A stretch of DNA of 64,000 bases from Lewinellaceae bacterium (GTDB lineage: Bacteria > Bacteroidota > Bacteroidia > Chitinophagales > Saprospiraceae). Positions 37,644 through 48,185 of the stretch are shown here, piece after piece. A program made the position numbers and the translations under genes. Position 1 is the stretch's first letter. Every line of letters begins with the position of its first letter. The stretch is taken from contig JADJUJ010000017.1 in assembly GCA_016710765.1 (NCBI GenBank), forward strand, positions 1 to 64,000, written 5' to 3'. The notes under the pieces are model-generated. The model saw only the letters and a list, made by a program, of their open reading frames with translations, ran no database searches and was not told the origin of the DNA.

Positions 37644-39110
37644 ATGAAACAGAACTTGCTTCGCCAAATCCCCAGCTTCTTTTCAATGCTGCTGTTTCCT
37701 TTTTTTGCCCATGCGCTTGACACAGGTGTCTCCTACGCCATCTTTTCGGCGGAAGGGAAGCCCTATGTGGAAGTCAGCCTGGAAATAGCGGCAGGCTCCG
37801 TGAACTACCAGCATCTTGACAGCAGCCGAATGCAGGCCTCCGTGGAAGTACTCATCCTGATTAAGCAGGGAGATAAGGTGGTAAATTATGAAAAATACGT
37901 GCTGAACAGCCCTGAGGTCCAAAGCCCTGAATCCTTACTGGATGTCAAACGCTTCATGGTGCCCAACGGCGAATACACTCTGGAGGTGAGCACAAAAGAC
38001 GTACACGACCCTGCCAATACGGATCAATTTCAAACGCCATTAAACGTCCAGATCAGCGATGGTCTGTACCTGTCGGAAATTGTCTTGCTGCGTGATTTTC
38101 GGCCGGAAGATGGCGAAAGCCCTTTCCATAAAAACGGGTTTTTCCTGGAACCTCTGCCCTTTGCTTTTTACGACCGTGCCGCCCTGACCCTTGCCTTCTA
38201 CGCCGAAATTTACCACACCAAGGCGGACTTCCCGAACGGACAATACAGCCTGCGGTACGTCATTGAGCGGGAATTGGGCAATGAGAAAAAAGAACAGGTG
38301 AACACCGCTACCCAGCGCAAGCGGGCGTCGGATGTAGACCTTATTATTGCACCCATGGACATCGGTAAGCTGCCCAGTGGAAATTATGTACTCAATATCG
38401 AAGTACGCAGTACCACCAATGAATTGCTCACCAGCAGAAGCATCCAGTTTCAACGCAGCAATCCATTTTTGCAGGTCACCGATGCCGAGTTAACCGAAGA
38501 ACTGATTTCGCATCAATTTGTGCAGGACATGAATGAGGAACAATTGCGCTATGCCTTGCGCGCCATATCACCTGTGGTGCTGGGCTCCGAAAGCGAAATT
38601 CTGAGAAATATCCTCCTGCAAGGAAGTGAGTTGAAATCGATGCGGGCCTTCCTGTTCCGTCATTTTGCGCAGCAAAATCCGAACAGCCCGGAATTGGCTT
38701 ATTCCCTGTATATGGAAACAGCACGTGCGGTGGATGAAAAATTCAACACAGGATTCCGGCACGGATTTGAATCCGACCGTGGCCGCATTTACATGCGCTA
38801 TGGAACGCCAGATGATATTGTGCATGTGGAGGACGACCCCTCTGCCCCACCCTATGAAATCTGGATTTATTACAATTTCCCCAAAACCAAGCAGCAAAAC
38901 GTGAAATTTTTATTCTACAGCCAGTCGCTCGCAGAGGATTTCACGCTCCTGCACTCCACTGCCCGGGGGGAAATCAATAACCCTCGTTGGGAAGTTGAGT
39001 TGTATAAGCGCAATGCGCCAAATCAAATCGATGGAGACAACTACCACGATGGCACGCAGATGCAGTCGAATGTTGGGCGCAACGCCAGAACTTACTTTAC
39101 AGACTATTAA
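37644..39110 (+). CDS. GWxTD-domain-containing protein
   Basis: About 488 aa, intact frame. The ATG at 37644 is chosen because it starts a signal peptide (MKQNLLRQIPSFFSMLLFPF ...). The N-terminal half is a beta-rich region (residues about 25-280). The C-terminal half is the GWxTD-type helical domain ending in the recognisable GFESDRGRIYMRYGTPDDIV and YEIWIYYNFP. The GWxTD signature itself is degenerate here (SPELAYSLYMETARAVDEKF). The family is widespread and uncharacterised in Bacteroidota and is exported. Confidence 0.8.
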   Translation: MKQNLLRQIPSFFSMLLFPFFAHALDTGVSYAIFSAEGKPYVEVSLEIAAGSVNYQHLDSSRMQASVEVLILIKQGDKVVNYEKYVLNSPEVQSPESLLDVKRFMVPNGEYTLEVSTKDVHDPANTDQFQTPLNVQISDGLYLSEIVLLRDFRPEDGESPFHKNGFFLEPLPFAFYDRAALTLAFYAEIYHTKADFPNGQYSLRYVIERELGNEKKEQVNTATQRKRASDVDLIIAPMDIGKLPSGNYVLNIEVRSTTNELLTSRSIQFQRSNPFLQVTDAELTEELISHQFVQDMNEEQLRYALRAISPVVLGSESEILRNILLQGSELKSMRAFLFRHFAQQNPNSPELAYSLYMETARAVDEKFNTGFRHGFESDRGRIYMRYGTPDDIVHVEDDPSAPPYEIWIYYNFPKTKQQNVKFLFYSQSLAEDFTLLHSTARGEINNPRWEVELYKRNAPNQIDGDNYHDGTQMQSNVGRNARTYFTDY

Positions 39111-39140
39111 GGTACTGCCCAGGTGGCCAGATTGCGTTTT

Positions 39141-39171
39141 GGTCATTGGAAATTAGGCATTGCCAATGACC
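39141..39171. repeat. Hairpin GGTCATTGG ... CCAATGACC
   Basis: A 9-bp perfect stem between convergent genes. The left arm resembles the GGTCATTGGACATTGG at 15105-15120, so it belongs to the same small repeat family. It may serve as a shared transcript end. Confidence 0.6.
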
Positions 39172-39182
39172 AACGCTTGTAG

Positions 39183-39639
39183 TTAGTCCCGGTCTTCCCG
39201 GGCTTCCTCCCGCAACTCAAGGTATTCCTGCCAGATGGGCTTGTAATCGTAGGTAAGGTAGATAACGGTATCAAAAGCTCCCCAGGCGCCATTTTCAAGG
39301 GAAAGGTTCAGCCTGCGCACCGCTTTTGCAGGCGCCATAATTGTAATAATATGGCCATATCCCATGGCTATGGTCCAGCCTGACTACCCTGCAGTCGGCT
39401 GGTGGAAACAAGTCCCAAAAACCCTGCGCTTCCAGTTTTCGCCTTATTTCTGCCAGGGTTTTATCCTGCTGGTGCTTTAAAATGATGGTAACCAATACAC
39501 TATCGGTATCCCCATGATCTTCGGGCAACATGGAAGGACCATAGGTTGGGGAAGGCGAGCCTGCAGGGTTATCCTTTTGTTGTGCCAGGACAGCCCCGGT
39601 AAAACCGAGAAAAAGGCAGAGTAATACTATTTTGTGCAT
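39183..39639 (-). CDS. Hypothetical secreted protein
   Basis: About 150 aa. The ATG at 39639 gives a signal peptide (MHKIVLLCLFLGFTGAVLAQ). The mature part has DSVLVTIILKHQQDKTLAEI, then KLEAQGFWDLFPPADCRVV, and after one frame change near 39370 MGYGHIITIMAPAKAVRRLN and a highly charged tail (ELREEAREDRD). The middle resembles a small ferredoxin-like alpha/beta domain, an inference from the strand/helix pattern only. Confidence 0.6.
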
Positions 39640-39766
39640 GGTGTGTAGGATAGCGAAACAACGATTTATTCGGGCTGCTGGGAGATCGGAGCAATAAAAG
39701 TTCGAAATAACACCAGCCTGTGCACAAAGATAAGTTGGCAATTCTTGCACAACTGTATTTTGCTGC

Positions 39767-39774
39767 TATTTTTG
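39767..39774 (+). promoter_or_regulatory. Bacteroidota-type promoter (TTG-N19-TATTTTTG)
   Basis: A TTG at 39745-39747 lies 19 bases before TATTTTTG at 39767, the spacing expected for Bacteroidota sigma-ABfr promoters. The peptide-transporter ATG is 55 bases downstream of the box. Confidence 0.5.
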
Positions 39775-39829
39775 CCACTGAACCTTTCACCAACTACCTT
39801 TTTCCACCGATATAACCAACTGCTTTGCC

Positions 39830-41469
39830 ATGAAACGACACCCTGCCGCGCTACCTTTTCTTTTCCTTACTGAAATGTGGGAACGATTCGGTTACTACCT
39901 GATGATAGGAATCTTCCTTTTGTACATGACCGATACCACCAATGGGGGGTTAGGCATGCAGCGGGGAACTGCTTCCGACATTTATGGAACCTTCATTGCA
40001 CTGGTCTATGTAACGCCATTTATTGGTGGCTTACTGGCTGACCGGGTGCTGGGTTTTCGCATCAGCATCATCATCGGTGGCCTCCTCATGGGTTTGGGGT
40101 ACATCTTGCTGGCAGTGCCGAACAATTTGCCTGTTTTTTATTCGGCGCTGGCGTTGATCATCTTTGGCAATGGCTTTTTTAAACCCAACATATCAACCCT
40201 GCTGGGTAATTTATACAACCAGGAGCAATACAAAGAGCTCAAGGACGACGGGTACAACATCTTTTATATGGGCATTAACATAGGCGCACTGATCTGCAAT
40301 TTTGTGGCCGCCTATTTGCGCAATACCTATGGTTGGGGTTATGCCTTTGCCGCTGCCGGCATCGGCATGTTTATAGGCGTGGTGGTATTTTCTTTTGCCT
40401 TTAAAAAAGTGGAACATGCAGAAGTGAAACGCGTGGTCACTCCGGGCGAAACCGGCGTGGTTACCCTGCTGAGTTCCGTACTGGTTCCTGCCATTATTAC
40501 GGGTTTCCTGGCCTGGAATATTCCCGGCAACATCCTTGGTTCCGATTCCACCGACGCTTTCATCTTTGGCTCACTTCCCGTTATTGGCTTCTTCCTCTGG
40601 ATCCTGTGGAAAGCGCCCATTGAGGAAAATCTCGTATCCGTGCACTTTTGGCCATTTACGCGGTAGTTATTATGTTTTGGGCCGTATTTAAACAAAACGG
40701 TACCGCACTGACCACCTGGGCAGAGTTCTATACCGATCGCTCGATGCCAACCTGGATGGAAACACCCGCCAAGTTTATGGGCATGGTCCAGGAAATCCCC
40801 AATGAACCGGGCACTTATCCCATTTACGATGACCAGTTCCGCACGCACAAAGACCCCGCGACCGGCAGTATTGCCATGACGGAAAGTCTGCCGCCGTACT
40901 ACAGCAACCTGTCGAAAGACAAATACCCTCCAGTGGGCCAAGGGCTCAAAACCGTTTCAACAGAAATATACCAGTCGGTCAATCCATTTTTTGTCATTTT
41001 GCTGACGCCGTTGCTGGTATGGTTTTTTGGACAATTGCGAAAACGCAAAAAAGAACCCACTACCCCTGCAAAAATGGGCCTTGGGTTGATCGTAACCGCA
41101 CTTTCCACACTGGTAACCGTTTGGGCGGTGTATTCCTGCCATAACGGGGCAGAGAAAGCCTCTGTCTGGTGGATTATCGGCACCTACGGTGTCGTGACCA
41201 TCGGCGAATTGTGTTTGAGCCCAATGGGCTTGTCGGCAGTCAGTAAAATGGCGCCACCCCGCATAGCAGGCCTTATGATGGGTGGCTGGCAATTGTCAAC
41301 GTCAATAGGAAACAAGCTCAGCGGTGTGCTGGCCACCATGTGGGATCAGTACGACCACAAGGCAAATTTTTTCTGGGTTAATTTCGTGCTGCTGCTGCTG
41401 GCCTCCGCCGCACTTTTTTTAATGCTGAAATGGCTGAATCGTATGTTCAGAGAACAAGGACTTTCGTAA
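39830..41469 (+). CDS. POT-family proton-dependent oligopeptide transporter
   Basis: About 545 aa, twelve-helix MFS type. POT hallmarks: FLTEMWERFGYYLMIGIFLL (ExxERFxYY motif in helix 1), FIGGLLADRVLGFR, ALIIFGNGFFKPNISTLLGN (FFKP-type signature) and SPMGLSAVSKMAPPRIAGLM near the end. One frame change near 40635, between helices in the central part. It imports di-/tripeptides with protons. It carries a good promoter and is followed by a 51-aa membrane protein. Confidence 0.9.
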
Positions 41470-41517
41470 ATTGCCCCACCATTCTGAATTGTCTGACCTT
41501 TTTAATATGAATACACT

Positions 41518-41673
41518 ATGACCGTAAAGCGCAAAAATCTGAGGAGAACCTCCTCCAATTCCAACAATAAAGTCACCGCCAAAGACAGAGAGGAAAACCG
41601 TAGGTTCATTATCATCGTGACGATCGCCACCATCGCACTGGTTGCGTTGATGTACTACATTTTTACGCGGTAA
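41518..41673 (+). CDS. 51-aa single-pass membrane protein
   Basis: ATG at 41518, TAA at 41671-41673. The basic N-terminus (MTVKRKNLRRTSSNSNNKVT) and charged stretch (KDREENRRF) precede one helix (IIIVTIATIALVALMYYIF). It lies 48 bp after the POT gene and directly before a terminator hairpin, so co-transcription with POT is likely. No family recognised. Confidence 0.5.
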   Translation: MTVKRKNLRRTSSNSNNKVTAKDREENRRFIIIVTIATIALVALMYYIFTR

Positions 41674-41677
41674 ACCT

Positions 41678-41719
41678 TTGCCTGGATTTGGGATACCATT
41701 CCCAAATCCAGGCAATTTA
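41678..41719 (+). terminator. Strong hairpin terminator (likely bidirectional)
   Basis: A 16-bp perfect stem TTGCCTGGATTTGGGA/TCCCAAATCCAGGCAA with a 6-base loop, then TTTAT. It separates the POT unit from the convergent glsA gene. Confidence 0.75.
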
Positions 41720-41793
41720 TACGCACGCCAACTGGCGTTTCCCTTTCGCTGGCAATCCATACTTACCTGCAGGATAGCATGCACATATGCGCG

Positions 41794-42711
41794 TTAAAAA
41801 ATGGACTCCCCGGTCAGGGTAGTCAGCAATTCCAGTGCCTTCATGCCGGCTACGGAGTTCCCCTGCCGATTAATGGCCGGGCTCCATACTGCTACGCTCC
41901 ACTTTCCAGGCAGCACCGCAGCGATGCCGCCGCCAACCCCGCTTTTCCCTGGTAAACCGACCCGGAAAGCAAACTCACCGGCTTCATCATAAAAACCGCA
42001 ACTGAGCATAATGGCGTTGAGCCGTTTGGCCTGACTTTCGCTGAGCAATCTCGGGCCACCCTGCTCCATTACGCCGTGATTCGCCAGAAATTGAAACGCC
42101 CGAGCCAGATCTTCACAGGACATGGCCAGAGAACAGTGGTAAAAATAGGCTTCCAGCACCTCCTCTACCCCGTTTTTGAGGTTGTGGTTGGCTTTGAGAA
42201 AATTGGCCAGCGCGGCGTTGGTAAAGCCATTACTACGCTCAGAGGCTGCCACTGCCAAATCGTATTGTACGGTAGGACTCCCGCTAATTTTCCGTACAAA
42301 ATCCAACACATCACCCATGGCATCTGGTGTATGGCTGAGCAGTTCGTCGGTAACCACCAGGGCGCCGGCATTGATGAAAGGATTGCGGGGAATGCCCTTT
42401 TCATACTCCAGTTGCACCAGTGAGTTAAACGGATTGCCTGAAGGTTCCTTGCCCACACGACTGAACAAGGCTTCACCTACCAGGCGGATGGTCATCACCA
42501 GGGTAAACACCTTGGAAATACTTTGAATGGAAAAACGCTCGCCGGCATCGCCAACGGTATACATTTGGCCGTCCGTAGTGTACAAGGCCATACCAAATTT
42601 ATCACGAGAGAAACGCGCCAGTTCCGGAATGTAATCGGCAACTTTACCTTCTGCAGTAAGTGGGCGAACCACTTCTGCGATCTCCTTTAAAATGGCTGCG
42701 TAATCAGGCAT
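41794..42711 (-). CDS. glsA: Glutaminase A
   Basis: 305 aa, normal length for the serine-dependent beta-lactamase-like glutaminase family. It shows FSIQSISKVFTLVM (catalytic SxxK), NPFINAGALVVTDEL, YLAMSCEDLAR-type helix (SLAMSCEDLARAFQFLANHG) and GLPGKSGVGGGIAAVLPGKW. Converts glutamine to glutamate and ammonia in the cytosol. Its start overlaps the end of the acyltransferase-domain gene by 8 bp. Intact frame. Confidence 0.95.
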   Translation of the reverse strand: MPDYAAILKEIAEVVRPLTAEGKVADYIPELARFSRDKFGMALYTTDGQMYTVGDAGERFSIQSISKVFTLVMTIRLVGEALFSRVGKEPSGNPFNSLVQLEYEKGIPRNPFINAGALVVTDELLSHTPDAMGDVLDFVRKISGSPTVQYDLAVAASERSNGFTNAALANFLKANHNLKNGVEEVLEAYFYHCSLAMSCEDLARAFQFLANHGVMEQGGPRLLSESQAKRLNAIMLSCGFYDEAGEFAFRVGLPGKSGVGGGIAAVLPGKWSVAVWSPAINRQGNSVAGMKALELLTTLTGESIF

Positions 42712-43540
42712 GGGTATTTTTTTGCGTCAGCCATTGTGGCTTTTGCTCGAACACTTCGGGGTGCTGCAACGCTTTTTTAAGGTAATTGAACAACCGCCCT
42801 CCGTGAATTGCATCAACCACGCGGTGATCGAGTGCAGCGCCAAGTTGTAACATGCGGCGTGGCACAATAGTATCGTTCACAACCGCAGGTTTGGTGGAGA
42901 GCCCGCCCATGATCAGCACAAACGCAAAATTGGCAGAGGGGAAAAGGGCAGGATACCCCATCTCAAGTCCAATCGATCCGATATTGGACAAAATAAAAGA
43001 CCCAAAGCTGTTGGCGGAGAGCCCCAGTCCTGGCAGGGAAATGCCCCATTCATTGGTAAGTTTCCTGATCAAGTTCAGTATCCAGGCCCGAAACGGCCAG
43101 GGTATGGCGGCAATCAGTTTTTTCTTGCGCATGGTGGCGTTTTCTTCGCCTTGCCGCGCCGCTTGTACGGACGTTTGAAAAAACAGCACCAGTTCCTGGA
43201 GCGTCATTTGGTCGGCATTGGGCACAGCAATCGAACTCATTTCCGAACCCTTTTCCATCAGAACGCTTACCGTAGCGTCAACCTGCTCCCTGTGGATGGT
43301 TTTACCGCGACGAATATAGCAGTTCAATTCGGGCACCTCCTCCCGCAACGCGCGGGCAACCGCTAGGGTAAACAGATGGGTAAAAGTGATTTTGAGCCCT
43401 TCTTTGCGTTTGCGCTGCACATAAGCCTCCAGTTCGGTAACATCCAGTTCTACCGACCCAAAAATTTTGGAATCCACCGGCCGGCGGTACAGGGCTGCTG
43501 CCACCATCCGCCAGTTCGAATTGTATGCAAGTTGGTCCAT
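42704..43540 (-). CDS. E2-type acyltransferase catalytic domain without lipoyl domain
   Basis: 278 aa consisting only of the 2-oxoacid dehydrogenase acyltransferase (CAT-like) fold: KITFTHLFTLAVARALREEV, VDATVSVLMEKG, ATMRKKK, SFGSFILSNIGSIG and QLGAALDHRVVDAIHGGRLF, in which the active-site DHRxxDG is DHRVVDA. Lipoyl and peripheral-subunit-binding domains are absent, so it cannot act as a normal E2 alone. It overlaps glsA by 8 bp and follows gcvP, hinting at amino-acid metabolism. Confidence 0.85.
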   Translation of the reverse strand: MDQLAYNSNWRMVAAALYRRPVDSKIFGSVELDVTELEAYVQRKRKEGLKITFTHLFTLAVARALREEVPELNCYIRRGKTIHREQVDATVSVLMEKGSEMSSIAVPNADQMTLQELVLFFQTSVQAARQGEENATMRKKKLIAAIPWPFRAWILNLIRKLTNEWGISLPGLGLSANSFGSFILSNIGSIGLEMGYPALFPSANFAFVLIMGGLSTKPAVVNDTIVPRRMLQLGAALDHRVVDAIHGGRLFNYLKKALQHPEVFEQKPQWLTQKNTHA

Positions 43541-43667
43541 CGTTCACATCTTTGTCTGCGGTTGCCTTTTTGCATTGCCACAGTCTACAAAAATTGGCAT
43601 GCGATAATTCTTCCATAGCAGACGAAGTTATCGCATGCCATCGGGGCTTTCCGTCTTTTCCGCGCAA

Positions 43668-46518
43668 TTAGGCGTTTTGGTAATCCTCAATGGGCGGACA
43701 AATGCAAATCAAATTGCGATCGCCATAAGCCTGATCAATCCGGGCCACTGTCGGCCAGAATTTCCGGCCATCCCGCAAATAGGGCAACGGGAAGGCTGCT
43801 TTTTTCGCGGCTGTAGGCATACGTCCATTCGTTGGCACTGACCATCTCAACGGTATGTGGGGCATTGTGTAAGGGGTTATCCTCTGCCTGGGTTACACCA
43901 CTGGCAATCTCATCAATTTCCTTGCGAATGGCCAACAAAGCATCACAGAAACGGTCCAACTCCCCTTTGCTTTCGCTTTCAGTGGGCTCTACCATGATGG
44001 TGCCGGCAACAGGGAACGACAACGTGGGAGCATGGAATCCGTAATCCATAAAGCGTTTGGCCACATCTTCAGCGCTTACCAGGGCCTTAAATGGCCGTAG
44101 GTCGATGATGAGTTCATGCGCAGAGCGACCGTTCTCTCCGGTGTAAAGCACCTGGTAGGCACCTTCCAGCCTGGCTTTGATGTAATTCGCATTTAAAATT
44201 GCATACTTGGTGGCATCCGTAACGCCATCCGGACCGAGCATCCTGATGTAGGCGTAGCTGATCAGCAGAATGCTGGCACTTCCCCAGGGTGCCGCACTAA
44301 CGGCTGTGGTACCTTTTGCACCACCAGTTTCCGTCATTACGTGCTTGGGCAGGTAAGGGGCCAGTTTGCTGTTGCAACAGATGGGGCCCATGCCAGGGCC
44401 GCCACCGCCGTGGGGGATGGCAAATGTTTTGTGCAAATTGAGGTGACAAACATCCGCACCGATAGTGGCCGGACTGGTCAGGCCTACCTGTGCATTCATG
44501 TTCGCGCCATCCATGTAAACCAGTCCACCATGCTCGTGGATGATTTTGCAAATGTCGATGATCGAGGTCTCAAATACGCCATGCGTACTCGGATAAGTTA
44601 CCATCAGGCAAGCCAGGTTCGCGCTGTGTAATTCAGCTTTCGCGCGAAGATCTGCTACATCGATGTTCCCGCGTTCGTCGCAGGCAACTACCACCACATC
44701 CATAGCAGCCATAACGGCAGAAGCGGGGTTGGTACCGTGTGCCGAGGAAGGAATCAGCGCTACCCTCCGATGGTCTTCCTTCCGGTCATGGTGGTAAGCG
44801 CGTATAGTCATCAGGCCGGCATATTCGCCCTGAGCGCCCGAATTGGGCTGCAACGAACAGGCTTCGAAGCCTGTAATCTCACAAAGGTATCCCTCGAGTT
44901 CGGCAATCATCTGATGATAGCCTTTCACCTGATCCGCCGGAGCAAAGGGATGGACATTGGCCCAACTTTCCCAACTTACCGGAATCATTTCAGTAGCGGC
45001 ATTCAGTTTCATGGTACAGGATCCCAACGATATCATGGAGTGCATCAAAGAGAGGTCCTTGTTTTCCAAACGCTTGATGTAGCGCATCATATCGCTCTCC
45101 GTATGGTAAGCATTGAACACCGGATGGGCGAGGTATGCTGATTCGCGCACCAGCGCAGCAGGGATAGCCTGCGACGCTGCTTTTTCCGGAAGCGTTGCGC
45201 CGAAAATTTGGGCAACATCCCGAAGGTCGGTGGCTGTAGTGGTTTCGTCCAGGGAAATCTGGACGCTGTCCTTGTTGTAAAAAAAGTTGATGCCTGCGGC
45301 TTCAGCCTTAGATCGAATGGCCGCAGGGTCTGTTTTAACCGTAAGGGTATCGAAAAAATGATTGCTGAGCAGCGAAAAGCCCTTGGCTTCCAGTGCTTCG
45401 GCCAAAGTAGCGGTCATGCTGTTCAAACGTTCCGCAATTCCTTTGATGCCCTTAGGGCCGTGGTACACGGCATACATCGCAGCCATATTCGACAACAATG
45501 CCTGGGCGGTGCAAATATTGGAAGTCGCTTTTTCCCGGCGAATGTGTTGCTCGCGGGTTTGAAGGGCCATGCGAAGTGCAGGATTCCCTTTTTTATCCAC
45601 GGACACACCTATAATTCGACCAGGAATTTGGCGCTTAAATTCTTCAGAGCAGGCGAAATAGGCGGCATGCGGCCCGCCAAAGCCCATGGGCACCCCAAAG
45701 CGCTGGGTGTTGCCTACGGCGCAGTCGGCACCCCATTCTCCCGGCTGAGTCAGCAGGGACAAGCCCAGGATATCTGCAGCAACACAAACATAACTGCCCA
45801 CGGCTTTTACTTTTTCTACAAATGCGCGGTAATCCTCAATTTCACCGTGCATGTTGGGGTATTGCAACAACACGCCGAAAGTTTTGTCGTGTATTTGGTA
45901 GGTCTTCCAGTCGCCCACGACCAGGTGAATCCCCTGTGGCGTGGCACGGGTACGGAGCACATCGATGGTTTGCGGCAATACGGTATCCGAAACAAAAAAC
46001 TCGTTGGCCATGTCCTCATCCTTGGCGCGCTTGTTTTTCTCTGCATGCAGCATGTGCATGGCTTCGGCCGCTGCGGTACCTTCGTCGAGCAGCGAGGCAT
46101 TGGCAATTGGCAGGCCCGTGAGGTCCGACACCATGGTCTGGAAATTCAACAGGCTCTCCAATCGGCCCTGGGCAATTTCTGCCTGGTAGGGAGTGTACTG
46201 GGTGTACCACCCTGGATTTTGGAACACGTTGCGCAAAATTACACTCGGTGTAATGGTGCCATGGTAGCCCATTCCGATATAACTGCGCATCACCTTATTC
46301 AGGGAAGATAATTGCTTTAGCTCCTGCAGAAATTCAAATTCAGACTGGGCTGCTGGCAATTGTAAGGGCTTGCGGAGTCGGATGGAATCCGGAACAGTTT
46401 GGGCAATCAGTTCATCCAGGGAGGCGACTTTAAGCGTCTGGAGCATTTCCTGGGTTTCCGATGCATTGGGGCCAATGTGACGGTTTGAAAAACGGTCAGG
46501 GTGTGCGAATTGCAACAT
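43668..46518 (-). CDS. gcvP: Glycine dehydrogenase (decarboxylating), P-protein
   Basis: About 950 aa, the fused alpha-beta form. The N-terminus has FSNRHIGPNASETQEMLQTL. The C-terminal half has PSSAHGTNPASAVMAAMDVV and the PLP-lysine motif NLHKTFAIPHGGGGPG (near residue 695). One 1-nt change in an A-run near 43800 restores the conserved tail AAFPLPYLRDGRKFWP ... ICPPIEDY, stopping at 43668; without it the product ends at 43735. It catalyses the first step of the glycine cleavage system. No gcvT/gcvH adjacent. Confidence 0.95.
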
Positions 46519-46842
46519 ATCGATTGTAGCTGGTGGTTAGGTAGATACTGTTCCCACTGAGGGAGCGTTATAACACCGCGAAAATACAATAGTTTGCAAT
46601 ATCGGCAGCTCGTGTAGGGATTTTAGAAAGCGTCTGAATAGTACACAAAAAAATATTGGCCATCAAATCAAAAAACCGACCATCGAATCACCCTGATGCA
46701 GTTTAATATCCCCGAATGGGTAGTTGCCCAATAACTATTGGCAGCGGCACCAGTCGCACCCTGGTTTGGGGTTTTCAGTTTTGCTGCGCAAAACCGAATG
46801 CCCCTAAACCACTGGACGCAACCAAAAGTGCATTGGCCTGGA
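46519..46842. other. Intergenic stretch, no gene seen
   Basis: A GTTTTGCTGCGCAAAAC palindrome lies near 46777-46793. A minus-strand frame across the stretch has no protein character. Confidence 0.4.
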
Positions 46843-48024
46843 TTATTTTCGCTTGTCGCTCCACTTTGACATGAAATCATCCAATCTTGTTGGCCAAAAA
46901 CGCTGGGCGTTAAATTGTGCATTTCCACACAAGCCTATATTATCCTGAACTAAAACATACGTTTCAGTGAATCCCCAGTTGCCAGCGGTATCCTTTCCCC
47001 AAATTTGAATGGGCAGCACCCCGAGTTCATTGCAAGTCAAGGTTAAAAAATCAGCGACGGGTGGATTCATTGAACCATCTGCAATTTTGATCCTTAAATC
47101 AGATACACCAGAACAATTGTCTATTTTACGCATCACAAAATCATTGGCCCACAGTTCAGCCGTTCCGGCGCCGTTTGCCAAAGGTGTAAGATTGGTACAA
47201 AATCCATCATATAGTTGTAATACCGGACGGCCCAGATCAGGGTTACATCCTGATGGTATAAAATTATCGCATGCATCGCTGGTATAATCTTCCAGGCGGC
47301 AATAGGTATCTAAAGCATCCCAATTGCCAGCGGCATCCCTGATCCACACGCGTACAATCACGGTTGGGCCCGCTGTACATGGAATTGTTATCTTGGAAGT
47401 AGCAGGTGGTACACCCTGACTTTGATCTGCCAACTCAATTCGGACGCGGTTAAACCCGGGGCAATTGTTTTCCGTGGCATGAACCATTGAACCGCCCCAC
47501 AAGGTGTATTCTCCATTTGCACCATTGGACTGAAATGCCGCTGTTACGCCGTTGTAGGTCATAAAACGGGGTGACAGTTTGTCCATATTGCATCCAGTTG
47601 GCAATGCCGGCGCTGGCGCTGCACACTGGTCGAATACATCTTCAACAATCACATAGGTTGTAACAAATGATTCGTGCCCGATTCCATCTGAAGCCCACAA
47701 ATCAATCAGCTGAACACCCATTTCTGAACAATCAAACTCTAAGGATGTAGTGGATGGAAAGCCGGTTGAAGTTCCAGATCGTGCAATGGCGTACTGCAAT
47801 GGCCCGGTACTGCACGAATTGGATGCATACAACAGCAGGTCTGAGGAGTTCAGGCTTGCTCGCCAGGAATCGGTAACTTGATCATTGTTGGTGTCAATTG
47901 CATGTAGATTTATTGCCAAACCATTTAAAGCGACAATCTGAGGCTGACAAAAACTTTGCGCACCTGCGCTTAAAGTATTCCATGCAAACAGACAAAAAAG
48001 CAGGAAATGTACTTGGCTTTTCAT
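46843..48024 (-). CDS. Secreted repeat protein with HYR-like modules
   Basis: 393 aa, intact frame. A signal peptide (MKSQVHFLLFCLFAWNTLSA) precedes three modules of about 115 residues, each with a C-x-n-G-V...-WxxD-x-x-GN/GH pattern (LIDLWASDGIGHESFVTTYV, VRVWIRDAAGNWDALDTYC, IQIWGKDTAGNWGFTETYVL) followed by EDV/VQDN...C. This matches cysteine-paired HYR/Ig-like repeats of Saprospiraceae surface proteins. No type IX sorting domain is visible at the C-terminus, unlike larger members, so it may be truncated at about 46900. Confidence 0.65.
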   Translation of the reverse strand: MKSQVHFLLFCLFAWNTLSAGAQSFCQPQIVALNGLAINLHAIDTNNDQVTDSWRASLNSSDLLLYASNSCSTGPLQYAIARSGTSTGFPSTTSLEFDCSEMGVQLIDLWASDGIGHESFVTTYVIVEDVFDQCAAPAPALPTGCNMDKLSPRFMTYNGVTAAFQSNGANGEYTLWGGSMVHATENNCPGFNRVRIELADQSQGVPPATSKITIPCTAGPTVIVRVWIRDAAGNWDALDTYCRLEDYTSDACDNFIPSGCNPDLGRPVLQLYDGFCTNLTPLANGAGTAELWANDFVMRKIDNCSGVSDLRIKIADGSMNPPVADFLTLTCNELGVLPIQIWGKDTAGNWGFTETYVLVQDNIGLCGNAQFNAQRFWPTRLDDFMSKWSDKRK

Positions 48025-48185
48025 GACGTTTGACTTTAGATCGCGACATTCAAAAATAACCTAAAACTGCATTAAATACACGGATTTCTCTCAATTTATA
48101 ACATTTCTAAATTTATGATTGCTTTCCTTTCATCCAGACTGGTCAACAAACCTAAAATTGTACAAAAAATCCGACCTTCGCCCTC

